Shown here: one piece after another, positions 15,642 to 23,911 of the stretch
Layout of the letters: the number at the start of each line of letters is the position of its first letter
Numbering within the stretch: the stretch's first letter is position 1
Assembly: GCA_000179315.1 (NCBI GenBank)
Contig: ADZZ01000749.1
Location: forward strand, 1-45,651
Source of the DNA: a delta proteobacterium NaphS2
GTDB taxonomy: Bacteria > Desulfobacterota > DSM-4660 > Desulfatiglandales > Desulfatiglandaceae
DNA: 45,651 nucleotides
Direction of reading: 5' to 3'
The notes under the pieces: generated by a model
The model's input: only the letters and a program-made list of their open reading frames with translations
Told to the model about the DNA's origin: nothing
Database searches by the model: none
Position numbers and translations under genes: made by a program

Positions 15642-16823
15642 ATGACCATATGGATTGACGCTGAACTTTGTAACGGCTGCAAACGCTGTGTAAAAGCGTG
15701 TCCCTATGAAGGTGTTGAAATGCGGGACGGTAAGGCCCATATCCTGGAGCGGTGTACCTCTTGCGGCGCATGTATTGAAAGCTGCAAACAGAAAGCCATT
15801 TCAAGTGATGCAGCGCCCAGGGAAATTCCCGATTTCAGCGATAGGAAGGGCGTCTGGGTCTATGCGGAACAGCGCGAAGGGAAACTTCACTCCGTTTCCC
15901 TGGAACTCCTTGGAAAAGCAGGGGAACTTGCTGAAAATCTGGACCAGGAGGTGTCGGCGGTGCTATTGGGGGATGGCGTGGTGCATCTGGCTGAAACCCT
16001 TATTCAATACGGTGCCGATCATGTGATCCTGGTGGAGGATCCATGTCTTCTGCAATACCGGACCGTCCCCTATACCGATGCCATGGAGATGTTGATAGGC
16101 CGGTTTAAACCAAACATCCTGCTGATGGGGGCAACCCACATCGGAAGGGACCTGGCGCCGCGGATATCGCGCCGGGTGGCGGTGGGGCTTACGGCCGACT
16201 GTACGGAACTCTCTATCGACCCCGATGAAAAAATCCTGCTTCAAACACGCCCCGCTTTCGGCGGCAATGTCATGGCCACCATTGCCAACCGGTATTCCCG
16301 GCCCCAGATGGCCACGGTTCGTCCCGGTGTCATGGAACAAAAAGAATGCCCCGGTAAGCAGGGGGAGATCATTCGGGAAAGCATTTCCATCAGCGAACAG
16401 GACGTCCAAACGAAGATCCTTGAAATCGTCAGAGAAGCTAGAAAAACAGGGGATTTGAGCAAGGCCAAAATAGTTGTTGGCGGAGGCAGGGGGGTTGGTG
16501 ATGCCGATGGCTTCAGGGTCCTGGAAAAATTGGCCGATGTTTTGGCGGGTGAAGTGGCCGGTACCCGGGTCGCCGTTGAAGAGGGATGGATTTCGGCGGA
16601 TCGGCAGGTGGGGCAGACCGGGCAGTCCATTAGGCCCGAGCTTTATATCGCCTGCGGCATATCCGGTGCCATTCAGCACCGGGCGGGAATCATGAACGCC
16701 CGGTACATTGTGGCCATTAACCGGGACGAAAGGGCGCCTATTTTTCAGGTGGCCGACTGGGGCATTGTGGGAGACCTGCGTGAACTGGTGCCCGAAATGA
16801 TCCGACAGCTTGAAAGTGCATAG
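15642..16823 (+). CDS. etfA: Electron transfer flavoprotein, alpha subunit with N-terminal 2x[4Fe-4S] ferredoxin domain
   Basis: A 393-residue EtfA. Residues 1-55 are an added bacterial ferredoxin domain with two complete cluster motifs (C10, C13, C16, C20 and C38, C41, C44, C48). Residues 70-250 form the ETF N-terminal domain, and the C-terminal FAD domain carries GGGRGVGD, VGQTGQSIRPELY and ACGISGAIQH. Such a fusion is known in CarE of the caffeyl-CoA reductase-ETF complex and in lactate dehydrogenase-ETF complexes, where electrons are split between two acceptors. The ribosome binding site GGAGATGG lies 5 bp before the ATG. With EtfB and the adjacent acyl-CoA dehydrogenase it probably forms one complex; bifurcation is an inference. 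Confidence 0.93.
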   Translation: MTIWIDAELCNGCKRCVKACPYEGVEMRDGKAHILERCTSCGACIESCKQKAISSDAAPREIPDFSDRKGVWVYAEQREGKLHSVSLELLGKAGELAENLDQEVSAVLLGDGVVHLAETLIQYGADHVILVEDPCLLQYRTVPYTDAMEMLIGRFKPNILLMGATHIGRDLAPRISRRVAVGLTADCTELSIDPDEKILLQTRPAFGGNVMATIANRYSRPQMATVRPGVMEQKECPGKQGEIIRESISISEQDVQTKILEIVREARKTGDLSKAKIVVGGGRGVGDADGFRVLEKLADVLAGEVAGTRVAVEEGWISADRQVGQTGQSIRPELYIACGISGAIQHRAGIMNARYIVAINRDERAPIFQVADWGIVGDLRELVPEMIRQLESA

Positions 16824-16840
16824 GGGAAGGGGAAAAATCA

Positions 16841-17974
16841 ATGCTTAGGTCCAACGCCGAAGATACCATCAGAAAAAGCATGGCCATGTTTGTGGACAAT
16901 GAAGTCATACCACGGGCCAAAGAGATCGATGAGTCGGGTGAGTTCCCAAGGGAGATGTTTCAGAAGATGGCCGGAATGGGCATATTCGGCCTCAGGTATC
17001 CCGCGGATCGGGGCGGCAGCGGCGGCAACACCACGCTCTTTTGCATTACCGTTGAAGAACTGGCCCGGGGCCTCATGAGTCTGGCGGCAATTACGGCCAT
17101 GCAGTCCCTCATGGGGACCAATTTTCTGTTTCATTTCGGAACCGATGAACTGCGGGAGAAGTATTTTCTTCCGGCCATGAAAGGCGAAAAAGTGGCGTGC
17201 TTCTGCCTCACGGAGCCCGAAGCCGGTTCGGATCTGGGAAATGTGAGCACCCTGGCCCAAAAGACCGATAGCGGCTACCGGTTAAACGGCATGAAAACGT
17301 GGGTCACCAACGGGCCGGTGGCCGATTTTTACACGGTGTTGATGCAGACGGATCCCAAAAAGAAATTCAGGGGACTGAATTTCTTCTTTGTGCCCCGGGG
17401 CACCCCGGGTTTTTCCAACAGCAAGGCCTTTGATCTGTTGGGAACGCGTACCACCCCCATTTCCGAAATCGCCTTCAAGGACTGCCTGGTGCCCCATCAC
17501 CATATGCTGGGAGCCGAAGGAAGAGGCTTGAGCAACCTACTCTCCATTCTCGCCGAAATTCGAACCATGACGGCTGCCTTGGCCATCGGCCTTCAGCGAG
17601 CGGCCATGAATGATTCCATCCAATATGCACGTGAAAGGGTTCAGTTCGGCCAAACCATCAGTAAGTACCAACTCATTCAAGCCAAGGTAGCCAATATGGC
17701 CGTGGATCTGGAAGCCTCCAGACTGATGACCTATAAAGCCACCCACATGATCGATGAGAAAAAAGAAGCACTCACTGAATCCTCCATGGCAAAGTATTTT
17801 GCAACGGAAGCCGCATGTCGAGCCGCCGACCACGCAACCAGAATCCTGGGTGCATATGCATACTCCATGGAATATGCAGCGCAAAGATATTATCGTGACA
17901 ACCGGTTCCTGCTTTACGGCGGCGGTTCCCATGAGATTTTACAGACCAATATTGCCAAATGGGTGGGACTGTAA
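16841..17974 (+). CDS. Acyl-CoA dehydrogenase family protein
   Basis: A 377-residue flavoprotein with the normal three-domain layout. CLTEPEAGSD and WVTNGPVAD are the FAD/substrate signatures of the middle domain, and YARERVQFGQTI lies in the C-terminal helical domain. It should oxidise a CoA thioester at C2-C3 and pass electrons to the adjacent ETF. The C-terminal motif that normally reads IYEGTSEI reads LYGGGSHEI here, so the usual catalytic glutamate is glycine (G361). The alternative base position used by isovaleryl- and long-chain enzymes appears to be Ile, with a Glu one residue earlier (AEIR). It could be a variant using an unusual base, a reductase-type member or a branched/cyclic-substrate enzyme. 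It is 17 bp from etfA. Confidence 0.92.
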   Translation: MLRSNAEDTIRKSMAMFVDNEVIPRAKEIDESGEFPREMFQKMAGMGIFGLRYPADRGGSGGNTTLFCITVEELARGLMSLAAITAMQSLMGTNFLFHFGTDELREKYFLPAMKGEKVACFCLTEPEAGSDLGNVSTLAQKTDSGYRLNGMKTWVTNGPVADFYTVLMQTDPKKKFRGLNFFFVPRGTPGFSNSKAFDLLGTRTTPISEIAFKDCLVPHHHMLGAEGRGLSNLLSILAEIRTMTAALAIGLQRAAMNDSIQYARERVQFGQTISKYQLIQAKVANMAVDLEASRLMTYKATHMIDEKKEALTESSMAKYFATEAACRAADHATRILGAYAYSMEYAAQRYYRDNRFLLYGGGSHEILQTNIAKWVGL

Positions 17975-18026
17975 GAATGCCGAATGGGAATTTCCGAATC
18001 CGAAATAACGAAAAAGGAGGATCGCT

Positions 18027-18743
18027 TTGAGGGGTGCTGCTGATCCGAGTGACAAAAACCTGAAAGACTTTATGACGTTGCCTGAGAGAAGGTCCCTGGG
18101 GCAGTCGGTTTATGAGAATCTCAAAGGGGCCATCATCCAGGGGACCCTTGCGCCCGACAGCCGTGTGGTGGAAACACGGTTTGCGGAAGCGCTGGGGATC
18201 AGCCGGACACCCGTTCGGGAAGCCATGCACAAACTGGAACGGGAAGGGTTGCTGAGGCAGGATCCCAAAGGGGGCTTTTATGTGGTGGGGCTCACCCGTG
18301 AGGATATCGAAGAGGCATTCGGCATTCGCGGTGTTTTGGAGAGCTATGCGGCACGGTTGGCGACGATCCGCCACAAGGAAGGGGAACTGGCGCCCCTGGA
18401 GGAAAAACTCTCGGAATACCAAGTCTGCCTGAAAGAGGGTCGGGTGGATGAATTGCCTGGCATCAACACGGAATTCCACGATCTTCTCTATGGGCTCAGT
18501 CGAAGCCCCAGGCTGGTGAAGATGATCAACGACATTCGGGAACAGATTTTTCGTTTCAGAAAGGTGATCCTGAGAATCGAAGAAATGGCCCGGGTCAGCA
18601 ATGAGGACCATCGACTCATGATGGACGGCATCAGGGCAAGGGAAGCGGATCGGGTGGAGCGGTTGGTAAAAGAACACATACTGCGCGGCCAGGACATTGT
18701 CCTTCGGGAATTCGACATGGATACTTTTCAGGCGAAAACGTGA
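18027..18743 (+). CDS. GntR family (FCD) transcriptional regulator with TTG start
   Basis: A 238-residue one-component regulator: winged helix at residues about 22-85 (ISRTPVREAMHKLEREGLL is the recognition region) and an all-helical FCD ligand/metal-binding domain at about 95-220 (FHDLLYGLSRSP). The start is TTG at 18027, chosen because a strong AAAAAGGAGG site lies 7 bp upstream; the first ATG (18072) has no such site. FCD regulators usually bind small organic acids, and they often control the operon they sit in. The candidate target here is the CTGTATACAG palindrome at 14699. It is placed between the dehydrogenase and mutase genes, all in one direction. Confidence 0.9.
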   Translation: MRGAADPSDKNLKDFMTLPERRSLGQSVYENLKGAIIQGTLAPDSRVVETRFAEALGISRTPVREAMHKLEREGLLRQDPKGGFYVVGLTREDIEEAFGIRGVLESYAARLATIRHKEGELAPLEEKLSEYQVCLKEGRVDELPGINTEFHDLLYGLSRSPRLVKMINDIREQIFRFRKVILRIEEMARVSNEDHRLMMDGIRAREADRVERLVKEHILRGQDIVLREFDMDTFQAKT

Positions 18744-18781
18744 TATTTGACGAACATTGTCAAACAAGGAGTGAAGACGAA

Positions 18782-19180
18782 ATGGGACAGAAAAAAATAC
18801 GGGTGCTGCTGGCGAAACCGGGCCTCGACGGACATGACCGGGGCGCCAAGGTGGTTGCCCATGCCATGAAGGAAGCCGGGATGGAGGTTATCTATACAGG
18901 GCTCCATCAGACCGCTGAAAGCATCGTCAACCAGGCTCTTCAGGAAGATGTGGATGTGATCGGTCTTTCCATCATGTCCGGCGCCCATATCCCCATCTGT
19001 AACAAACTGGCGGGGCTGATCCGGGCGCAGAACCTTGAAGATAAGCTGCTGTTGGTGGGCGGTGTCATTCCCAACCGGGATATTCCGGTTTTGAAGGAGA
19101 TCGGTGTGGACGGGGTTTTTCCGGGCGGTGCCCTTTTTGAAGAGATCGTGTCGTTCATTAAAGAAAATGCGCGGAATTGA
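18782..19180 (+). CDS. B12-binding small subunit of a methylmalonyl-CoA-mutase-type enzyme
   Basis: A 132-residue cobalamin-binding domain. The base-off/His-on motif DGHDRG (D16, H18, G21) is intact, followed by SIMSGAH and LVGGVIPNRDI, the usual contacts for the nucleotide tail. The ATG at 18782 is preceded by AAGGAG and matches the domain start. It should pair with the large subunit encoded 86 bp downstream to make an adenosylcobalamin mutase. A separate small subunit is typical of isobutyryl- and 2-hydroxyisobutyryl-CoA mutases and archaeal methylmalonyl-CoA mutases. No MeaB-type chaperone or epimerase gene lies in the window. Confidence 0.93.
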   Translation: MGQKKIRVLLAKPGLDGHDRGAKVVAHAMKEAGMEVIYTGLHQTAESIVNQALQEDVDVIGLSIMSGAHIPICNKLAGLIRAQNLEDKLLLVGGVIPNRDIPVLKEIGVDGVFPGGALFEEIVSFIKENARN

Positions 19181-19220
19181 ACAATCCACGCATCCCGGGC
19201 GAAAACCTGTACGATAACCG

Positions 19221-19246
19221 GTGATCATTTAAATAATGATGATCAC
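19221..19246. promoter_or_regulatory. Inverted repeat between mutase subunit genes
   Basis: GTGATCAT (19221-19228) and ATGATCAC (19239-19246) form a perfect 8-bp inverted repeat around 10 bp, 20 bp before the large-subunit ATG. It could be an operator or an mRNA hairpin that sets the ratio of subunits. There is no T-run, so it is not a standard terminator. Confidence 0.4.
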
Positions 19247-19266
19247 GCAAACAATGAGGGGAAGAC

Positions 19267-20895
19267 ATGGGAGTCGCAACATATATAAAAGATGAAAAGG
19301 ATGCCATAGGGAAGGTCCTTCTGCAGTCGGGGATCGAGATCAAGCCCAGCTATACACCGGAAGATCTTGAACGGGTGGGGTTTGATTATGAAACGGATCT
19401 GGGAAATACGGGAGAGTTCCCCTTTACCCGCAGCATCCACCCGCAGGGTTATCGGAGTCGAAATTGGACGACCCGCCAATACACGGGTTTCGGGACGCCC
19501 GAGGAAAGCAATGAACGGTTCAAGCTGATGATTTCCCACGGGCAGAACGGACTCAATGTGGCCTTCGACCTTCCCACTCAGATGGGATATGATTCCGACG
19601 ATGAAATGGCGGAAGGGGAAGTGGGCCGTGTGGGCATGGCCATTGACAGCCTGAGGGATTTCGAAATTGCTTTTAAGGATATCCAGCTCAACCGCATCGG
19701 AGCGGGGCTTACCATCAACGCGGTGGCATCCATCATGCTTGCCATGTATCAGGCCATGGCGGAAAAATTCGGATACAAAAAGACGGAAATTTCCGCAACA
19801 CCGCAGAACGACATCCTCAAGGAAATGGTGGGACGCGGCGCCTGGATTTATCCGGTACAACCGGCGGTTCGCCTCATCGGGGATACCATTGAGTACGCCA
19901 TGAAGGAGCTGCCCAGATGCAATCCCGTGTCCATCTGCGGTTACCACATCCGAGAGTCCGGTTGTACACCGGCCCAGGAGATTTCCTATGCCTTCATGAT
20001 CGCTTTTGCCTACATGGACAACGTAATTGCCCGTGGTTACAAAGCCGAAGATTTTGTGGCGCGGTTTTCCTTTAACCTGAATATCTATGGAAACCTGTGG
20101 GAGACGGTGAGCAAATTCAGGGCGGCCCGGAAGTTGTGGGCAAAGCTTTTGCGTGAAAGATACGACGTGCAAAACAAAAAGGCTCTTTTCCTTCGGGGTA
20201 TTTTCGGGGGCGGCGGTTCGGGCATGACCAAGCAACAGCCTGAAAACAACATCATGCGCGGGGCCTATTATGCGCTTGCGGCGGCGCTATCCGGCGCACA
20301 GACCACAGCCCTTTGCTCATTTGACGAGGCCTATACCATCCCCACGGAGCGGGCGGCGTTGCTCTCTTTAAGAACTTTTCAGATTCTGATGGATGAAATC
20401 GGCTTGAGGGATACCGTAGACCCCTTGGGCGGTTCCTACTTCGTGGAGACCCTCACCAAGGAGATGGAACAAAAAATCCTCGAGGAAATGGAAAAGGTTG
20501 AAAAAGTGGGCGGCATGGTCGAAGCGGTTTCCAGCGGTTATGTTCAGAGCGAAGTGGCCCGCCAGGCATATGAATACGAAAAGAAACTGCAGAAAGGTGA
20601 AATTACCAAGGTCGGCGTGAACAAATATACCGAAGGGGTTGATATGGAGGTGGAACTCCATGAGTACAGCGATGAATCGGCGAAGCTGCAGATCAAGAGG
20701 TTGAAGGAGCTGAAACGGGACCGGGACGGATCGGCGGTCAAAACGTCCTTGCAGGCACTGGAAAAAGCCGCAAAGGAAAAGAAAAATGTGATGCCTTATC
20801 TGGTGGATTGCTGTAGAAACTATGCAACGGTGGGTGAAATGGCCGATATCTTCAGACAGGTGTTCGGCGAACATGTGGAGCCCAATATCTTTTAA
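19267..20895 (+). CDS. Large (catalytic) subunit of a methylmalonyl-CoA-mutase-type enzyme
   Basis: A 542-residue TIM-barrel subunit without its own B12 domain. It catalyses a 1,2-rearrangement of a CoA thioester with the small subunit. The catalytic His is in GYHIRESG (H227). Two residues that select the substrate are Y72 (TTRQYTGF) and R190 (EMVGRGAWIYP), 118 residues apart as are Tyr89 and Arg207 of the classical enzyme; these clamp a carboxylate, whereas isobutyryl-CoA mutase has Phe and Gln. The surrounding GRGAWIYP is unlike the RNTYIYP of methylmalonyl-CoA mutase and recalls the hydroxyisobutyryl-CoA mutase group. A malonyl/succinyl-type substrate other than methylmalonyl-CoA is possible. 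The ribosome binding site is GAGGGGAAG. Confidence 0.93.
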   Translation: MGVATYIKDEKDAIGKVLLQSGIEIKPSYTPEDLERVGFDYETDLGNTGEFPFTRSIHPQGYRSRNWTTRQYTGFGTPEESNERFKLMISHGQNGLNVAFDLPTQMGYDSDDEMAEGEVGRVGMAIDSLRDFEIAFKDIQLNRIGAGLTINAVASIMLAMYQAMAEKFGYKKTEISATPQNDILKEMVGRGAWIYPVQPAVRLIGDTIEYAMKELPRCNPVSICGYHIRESGCTPAQEISYAFMIAFAYMDNVIARGYKAEDFVARFSFNLNIYGNLWETVSKFRAARKLWAKLLRERYDVQNKKALFLRGIFGGGGSGMTKQQPENNIMRGAYYALAAALSGAQTTALCSFDEAYTIPTERAALLSLRTFQILMDEIGLRDTVDPLGGSYFVETLTKEMEQKILEEMEKVEKVGGMVEAVSSGYVQSEVARQAYEYEKKLQKGEITKVGVNKYTEGVDMEVELHEYSDESAKLQIKRLKELKRDRDGSAVKTSLQALEKAAKEKKNVMPYLVDCCRNYATVGEMADIFRQVFGEHVEPNIF

Positions 20896-20990
20896 AATTT
20901 TTTTAAAAACATCATGAAAGGAGGTAAAACGCCAGGTTCACGCAAACGCTGCTTCTTAGCTCTCTAACCCTAAATAAGGAGGTCCGAATC

Positions 20991-22016
20991 ATGAAAGGAA
21001 AAGTGGGACTTTTACTGGCCGGAATATTTTTAGCCGCAACGTTTATCATCTCCTGGGCGCCTGCCGCAGTTCAGGCGGAACCCATTAAATTGACCTATGC
21101 AAACTTTCCCCCCGCACCGACCTTTCCCTGTATCCAGATGGAACGGTGGAAAAAAGAGGTGGAAAAAAGGACCAACGGAAAGGTGGCGGTTCAGACCTTT
21201 CCCGGTGGAACGCTTCTGAAAGCCAAAGCCATGATGGACGGCGTCATCAACGGTGTGGCGGATATCGGCTGCCTGTGCATGGCTTATCAGCCGGGCCGGT
21301 TTAAAATCACCAATGCCACGGCGCTTCCTTTGGGTCTTTCCAATTCGGAAGTGGCCAGCCTGACCCTTTGGGATCTGTATGAAAAATATCAACCCAAACC
21401 CTTTCAGAAGGTCAAAGTACTGACCATGTTTACCACGGCGCCTTCCAACATCATGAGCAAGATCCCCATCAAAAATCTTGAAGATTTGAAGGGCGTTTCC
21501 CTTCGTGCCTCCGGCGGAGCGGCCCAGATCCTGAAAGCCTGGGGCGCCACACGCGTGGGAATGCCCATGCCGGAAACCCCCGAAGCCCTTCAAAAAGGCG
21601 TGGTGAAGGGATTGTTTTCCTCCCTGGAAGTCATGAAGGATTTCAAGTTTGCCGAAATGTGTAAATTCGTCACCATGACCCAAGTACCCGTCTATCCTTT
21701 TGCCGTTGTCATGAACATGGACAAATGGAATTCCCTTCCCAAAGACGTTCAAAAGGTTTTTGATGATCTAAGGGTTGAGCAGACAAAATGGACCGGCAAC
21801 TACATGGACAACCATGTGAAAGAAGCCATGGATTGGTCCGTCAAGACCCAGGGCGTGACGGTTTTTGACCTTTCGCCCGAGCAGAAAGCCAAATGGGACG
21901 GTCTTCTTGAGCCCATCACCGCCAAATGGATCAAGGACAACGCTGCCAAAGGGCTTCCGGCCCAGGCCATTGTCGATGACATTCGTGCCTTTGCCAAGAA
22001 GAACGAAGGAAAATAA
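20991..22016 (+). CDS. dctP: TRAP transporter solute-binding protein, DctP family
   Basis: A 341-residue periplasmic receptor with a signal peptide (residues 1-29, cleavage expected after AAVQA). The mature part shows the DctP pattern: MMDGVINGVADIG near the N-terminus, then LEDLKGVSLRASGG with the arginine that normally binds the ligand carboxylate, then PMPETPEALQKGVVKGLFSS. It captures an organic acid or related anion for the DctQM permease. The ribosome binding site is AAGGAGG 8 bp upstream. A strong hairpin follows the gene. Its place within the cluster points to uptake of the pathway substrate. Confidence 0.94.
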   Translation: MKGKVGLLLAGIFLAATFIISWAPAAVQAEPIKLTYANFPPAPTFPCIQMERWKKEVEKRTNGKVAVQTFPGGTLLKAKAMMDGVINGVADIGCLCMAYQPGRFKITNATALPLGLSNSEVASLTLWDLYEKYQPKPFQKVKVLTMFTTAPSNIMSKIPIKNLEDLKGVSLRASGGAAQILKAWGATRVGMPMPETPEALQKGVVKGLFSSLEVMKDFKFAEMCKFVTMTQVPVYPFAVVMNMDKWNSLPKDVQKVFDDLRVEQTKWTGNYMDNHVKEAMDWSVKTQGVTVFDLSPEQKAKWDGLLEPITAKWIKDNAAKGLPAQAIVDDIRAFAKKNEGK

Positions 22017-22034
22017 ACTCTGACTATTCAAACG

Positions 22035-22062
22035 CGAAGGCGAATCCGAGGATTCGCCTTCG
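22035..22062 (+). terminator. Intercistronic hairpin between dctP and dctQ
   Basis: Twelve perfect base pairs (CGAAGGCGAATC / GATTCGCCTTCG) close a 4-base CGAG loop. No run of T follows, so it is more likely an mRNA-stabilising or attenuating element that keeps the binding protein in excess over the membrane subunits than a full terminator. Confidence 0.6.
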
Positions 22063-22076
22063 TTGGAGAGACCAGC

Positions 22077-22568
22077 ATGTTGATTTTGGATCGGATCAAT
22101 AACACTATCAATCTCTTTCTCATGGTGCTGGCCGGGCTTTTTCTGACCGCGATGATCGCTTTGACCTGTGCCAACGTTTTTCTCCGTGCCGTGTGGATTC
22201 CCATCTCCGGGACCTTTGAACTGATGGGGTATTTTGGTGCGGTTATCACGGCCTTTGCCATGGGCTATACACAGATGAAGAAGGGTTACATCGCCGTGGA
22301 TATTGTGGTCTCGGGGTTTTCAAAAAAGGTCCAGAATATTTTAAATGCCGTTAATGCCATTATTTGTGCTGCTTTTTTCGTACTGCTGACCTGGCAGATT
22401 TCCAGGTACGCGGCAAATCTTCACAGAACCGGTGAAGTGACGGAAACGTTGCAGATCATTTATTATCCCTTTACCTATGCGGTATCCGTTGGATGCGGTG
22501 CGCTGGCCCTTGTTTTTTTTGTGGATTTTCTCAAAAACCTGATCCCCGCAAAGGAGTCTGACAAATGA
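22077..22568 (+). CDS. dctQ: TRAP transporter small membrane subunit, DctQ family
   Basis: A 163-residue membrane protein with four predicted hydrophobic segments: MVLAGLFLTAMIALTCANVF, the segment around ELMGYFGAVITAFAMGY, AVNAIICAAFFVLLTW and the C-terminal AVSVGCGALALVFFVDF. It forms the small permease subunit that pairs with DctM. GGAGAG lies 6 bp before the ATG. The stop overlaps the dctM start by 4 bp (ATGA), so the two are coupled. Confidence 0.9.
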   Translation: MLILDRINNTINLFLMVLAGLFLTAMIALTCANVFLRAVWIPISGTFELMGYFGAVITAFAMGYTQMKKGYIAVDIVVSGFSKKVQNILNAVNAIICAAFFVLLTWQISRYAANLHRTGEVTETLQIIYYPFTYAVSVGCGALALVFFVDFLKNLIPAKESDK

Positions 22569-23869
22569 GCATGACCATGATCGGCATTTTAGGCATCGTC
22601 ATTCTCATTGCCGTGCTGTTCTTTTTGGGGATGCCGGTGGGTTTTGCCATGGCCATTGTAGGTTTTGCCGGTTTCTGGTATTCGGTCTCCTTCAATGCGG
22701 CCATCAACATGGTGGGCGCCGATGTCTGGAGCACTTTCTCCAAATACGGTCTGACGGTGATACCCCTTTTTATCTTTCTGGGATATCTGGCGTTTAACTC
22801 AGGGATCGCCGAAAGGCTTTATAATGCCGCTTACAAGTGGTTCGGCCATTGGAGAGGGGGCCTGGCCATCGCCACCATCGGCGCGGACGAGCTTTTTGCG
22901 GCCATCTGCGGCTCCAACACTGCGACAGCGGCCACCATGGGCACCGTGGCGCTGCCGCAGATGCAGAAGTTCGGGTATGATCCCAGACTGAGTTCCGGAA
23001 CCGTCGTTACCGGCGGAACCCTTGGGACCATCATGCCCCCCAGCGTGGTGCTTATCGTCATCGGCCTTCAGACGGAACAGTCCATCATAAAACTGTTTCT
23101 TGCGGGGATCCTGCCGGCGGTGCTCCTGGGCATTCTCTTTATTCTCACCATCTTTACGCTTTGCCGCATCAATCCGGAATTCGGGCCCGCGGGACCCAAA
23201 ACCGGTTTCAGGGAAAAAATGCGTTCCCTGTTGGGCATCATTGAAGCCGTCATTATTTTTGTGCTCGTCATCGGTGGTCTGTACACAGGTCTTTTTACGC
23301 CTACCGAAGCCGGGGCTGTCGGGGTTTTCTTTGCCCTAGTGGTAACCATTTTCACCCGTCGGCTGACCTGGAAAGGATTCGTCAACTCGGTTACCGAATC
23401 GCTCAAAATTTCAGCGATGGTGTTCTTTCTTGTGACGGGCGCCATTATTTTCGGCCGGTTTCTGGCGGTCACCCGTCTTCCTTTTGCCATCGCCGAGTTT
23501 GCCTCATCGCTACCGGTTTCACCCTATTTGATCCTGACGTTTATTCTGCTCATTTATCTGATCGGCGGGTGTTTTGTGGATTCTTTGGGTTTCCTGGTTT
23601 TAACAATTCCCATCTTTTTTCCGCTGGGAATGGCCCTCGGGTTTGATCCCATCTGGTATGCCATCATTCTGACCATGGTGACCACCATGGGGGCCATCAC
23701 GCCGCCTGTGGGTGTCAACATTTATGTGGTCAAGGCGCTGGCGCCGGATATTGAACTGAGCACCATGTTCAAGAGTGTCAGTTTTTTCCTGATCGCCTGT
23801 ATCATCTGTATTATCATCCTGATTATTTTTCCGGATATCGTTCTTTTTATCCCCCAAATGGCCCGGTAA
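22565..23869 (+). CDS. dctM: TRAP transporter large membrane subunit, DctM family
   Basis: A 434-residue, very hydrophobic protein with about 12 membrane segments and DctM signatures, including ICGSNTATAATMGTVALP, GTLGTIMPPSVVLIVIG and MGAITPPVGVNIYVV. It is the sodium- or proton-coupled permease that moves ligand delivered by DctP. Overlap with dctQ shows co-translation. The length is normal for the family. The AMP-forming ligase follows after 42 bp. Confidence 0.95.
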   Translation: MSMTMIGILGIVILIAVLFFLGMPVGFAMAIVGFAGFWYSVSFNAAINMVGADVWSTFSKYGLTVIPLFIFLGYLAFNSGIAERLYNAAYKWFGHWRGGLAIATIGADELFAAICGSNTATAATMGTVALPQMQKFGYDPRLSSGTVVTGGTLGTIMPPSVVLIVIGLQTEQSIIKLFLAGILPAVLLGILFILTIFTLCRINPEFGPAGPKTGFREKMRSLLGIIEAVIIFVLVIGGLYTGLFTPTEAGAVGVFFALVVTIFTRRLTWKGFVNSVTESLKISAMVFFLVTGAIIFGRFLAVTRLPFAIAEFASSLPVSPYLILTFILLIYLIGGCFVDSLGFLVLTIPIFFPLGMALGFDPIWYAIILTMVTTMGAITPPVGVNIYVVKALAPDIELSTMFKSVSFFLIACIICIIILIIFPDIVLFIPQMAR

Positions 23870-23911
23870 TTTTTTCATTCAACACCAGACTATCGAGGTA
23901 AACCTGAAATT

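Noticed and set aside
19181-19266. Cobalamin riboswitch before the mutase large subunit
   Set aside because: No B12-box-like conserved segment or room for the riboswitch fold; only a simple 8-bp inverted repeat is present.
20914-20964. Possible 16-codon leader peptide before dctP (MKGGKTPGSRKRCFLAL)
   Set aside because: The AAAGGAGG that catches the eye lies inside this frame, there is no ribosome binding site before it, and the codons show no attenuator logic.
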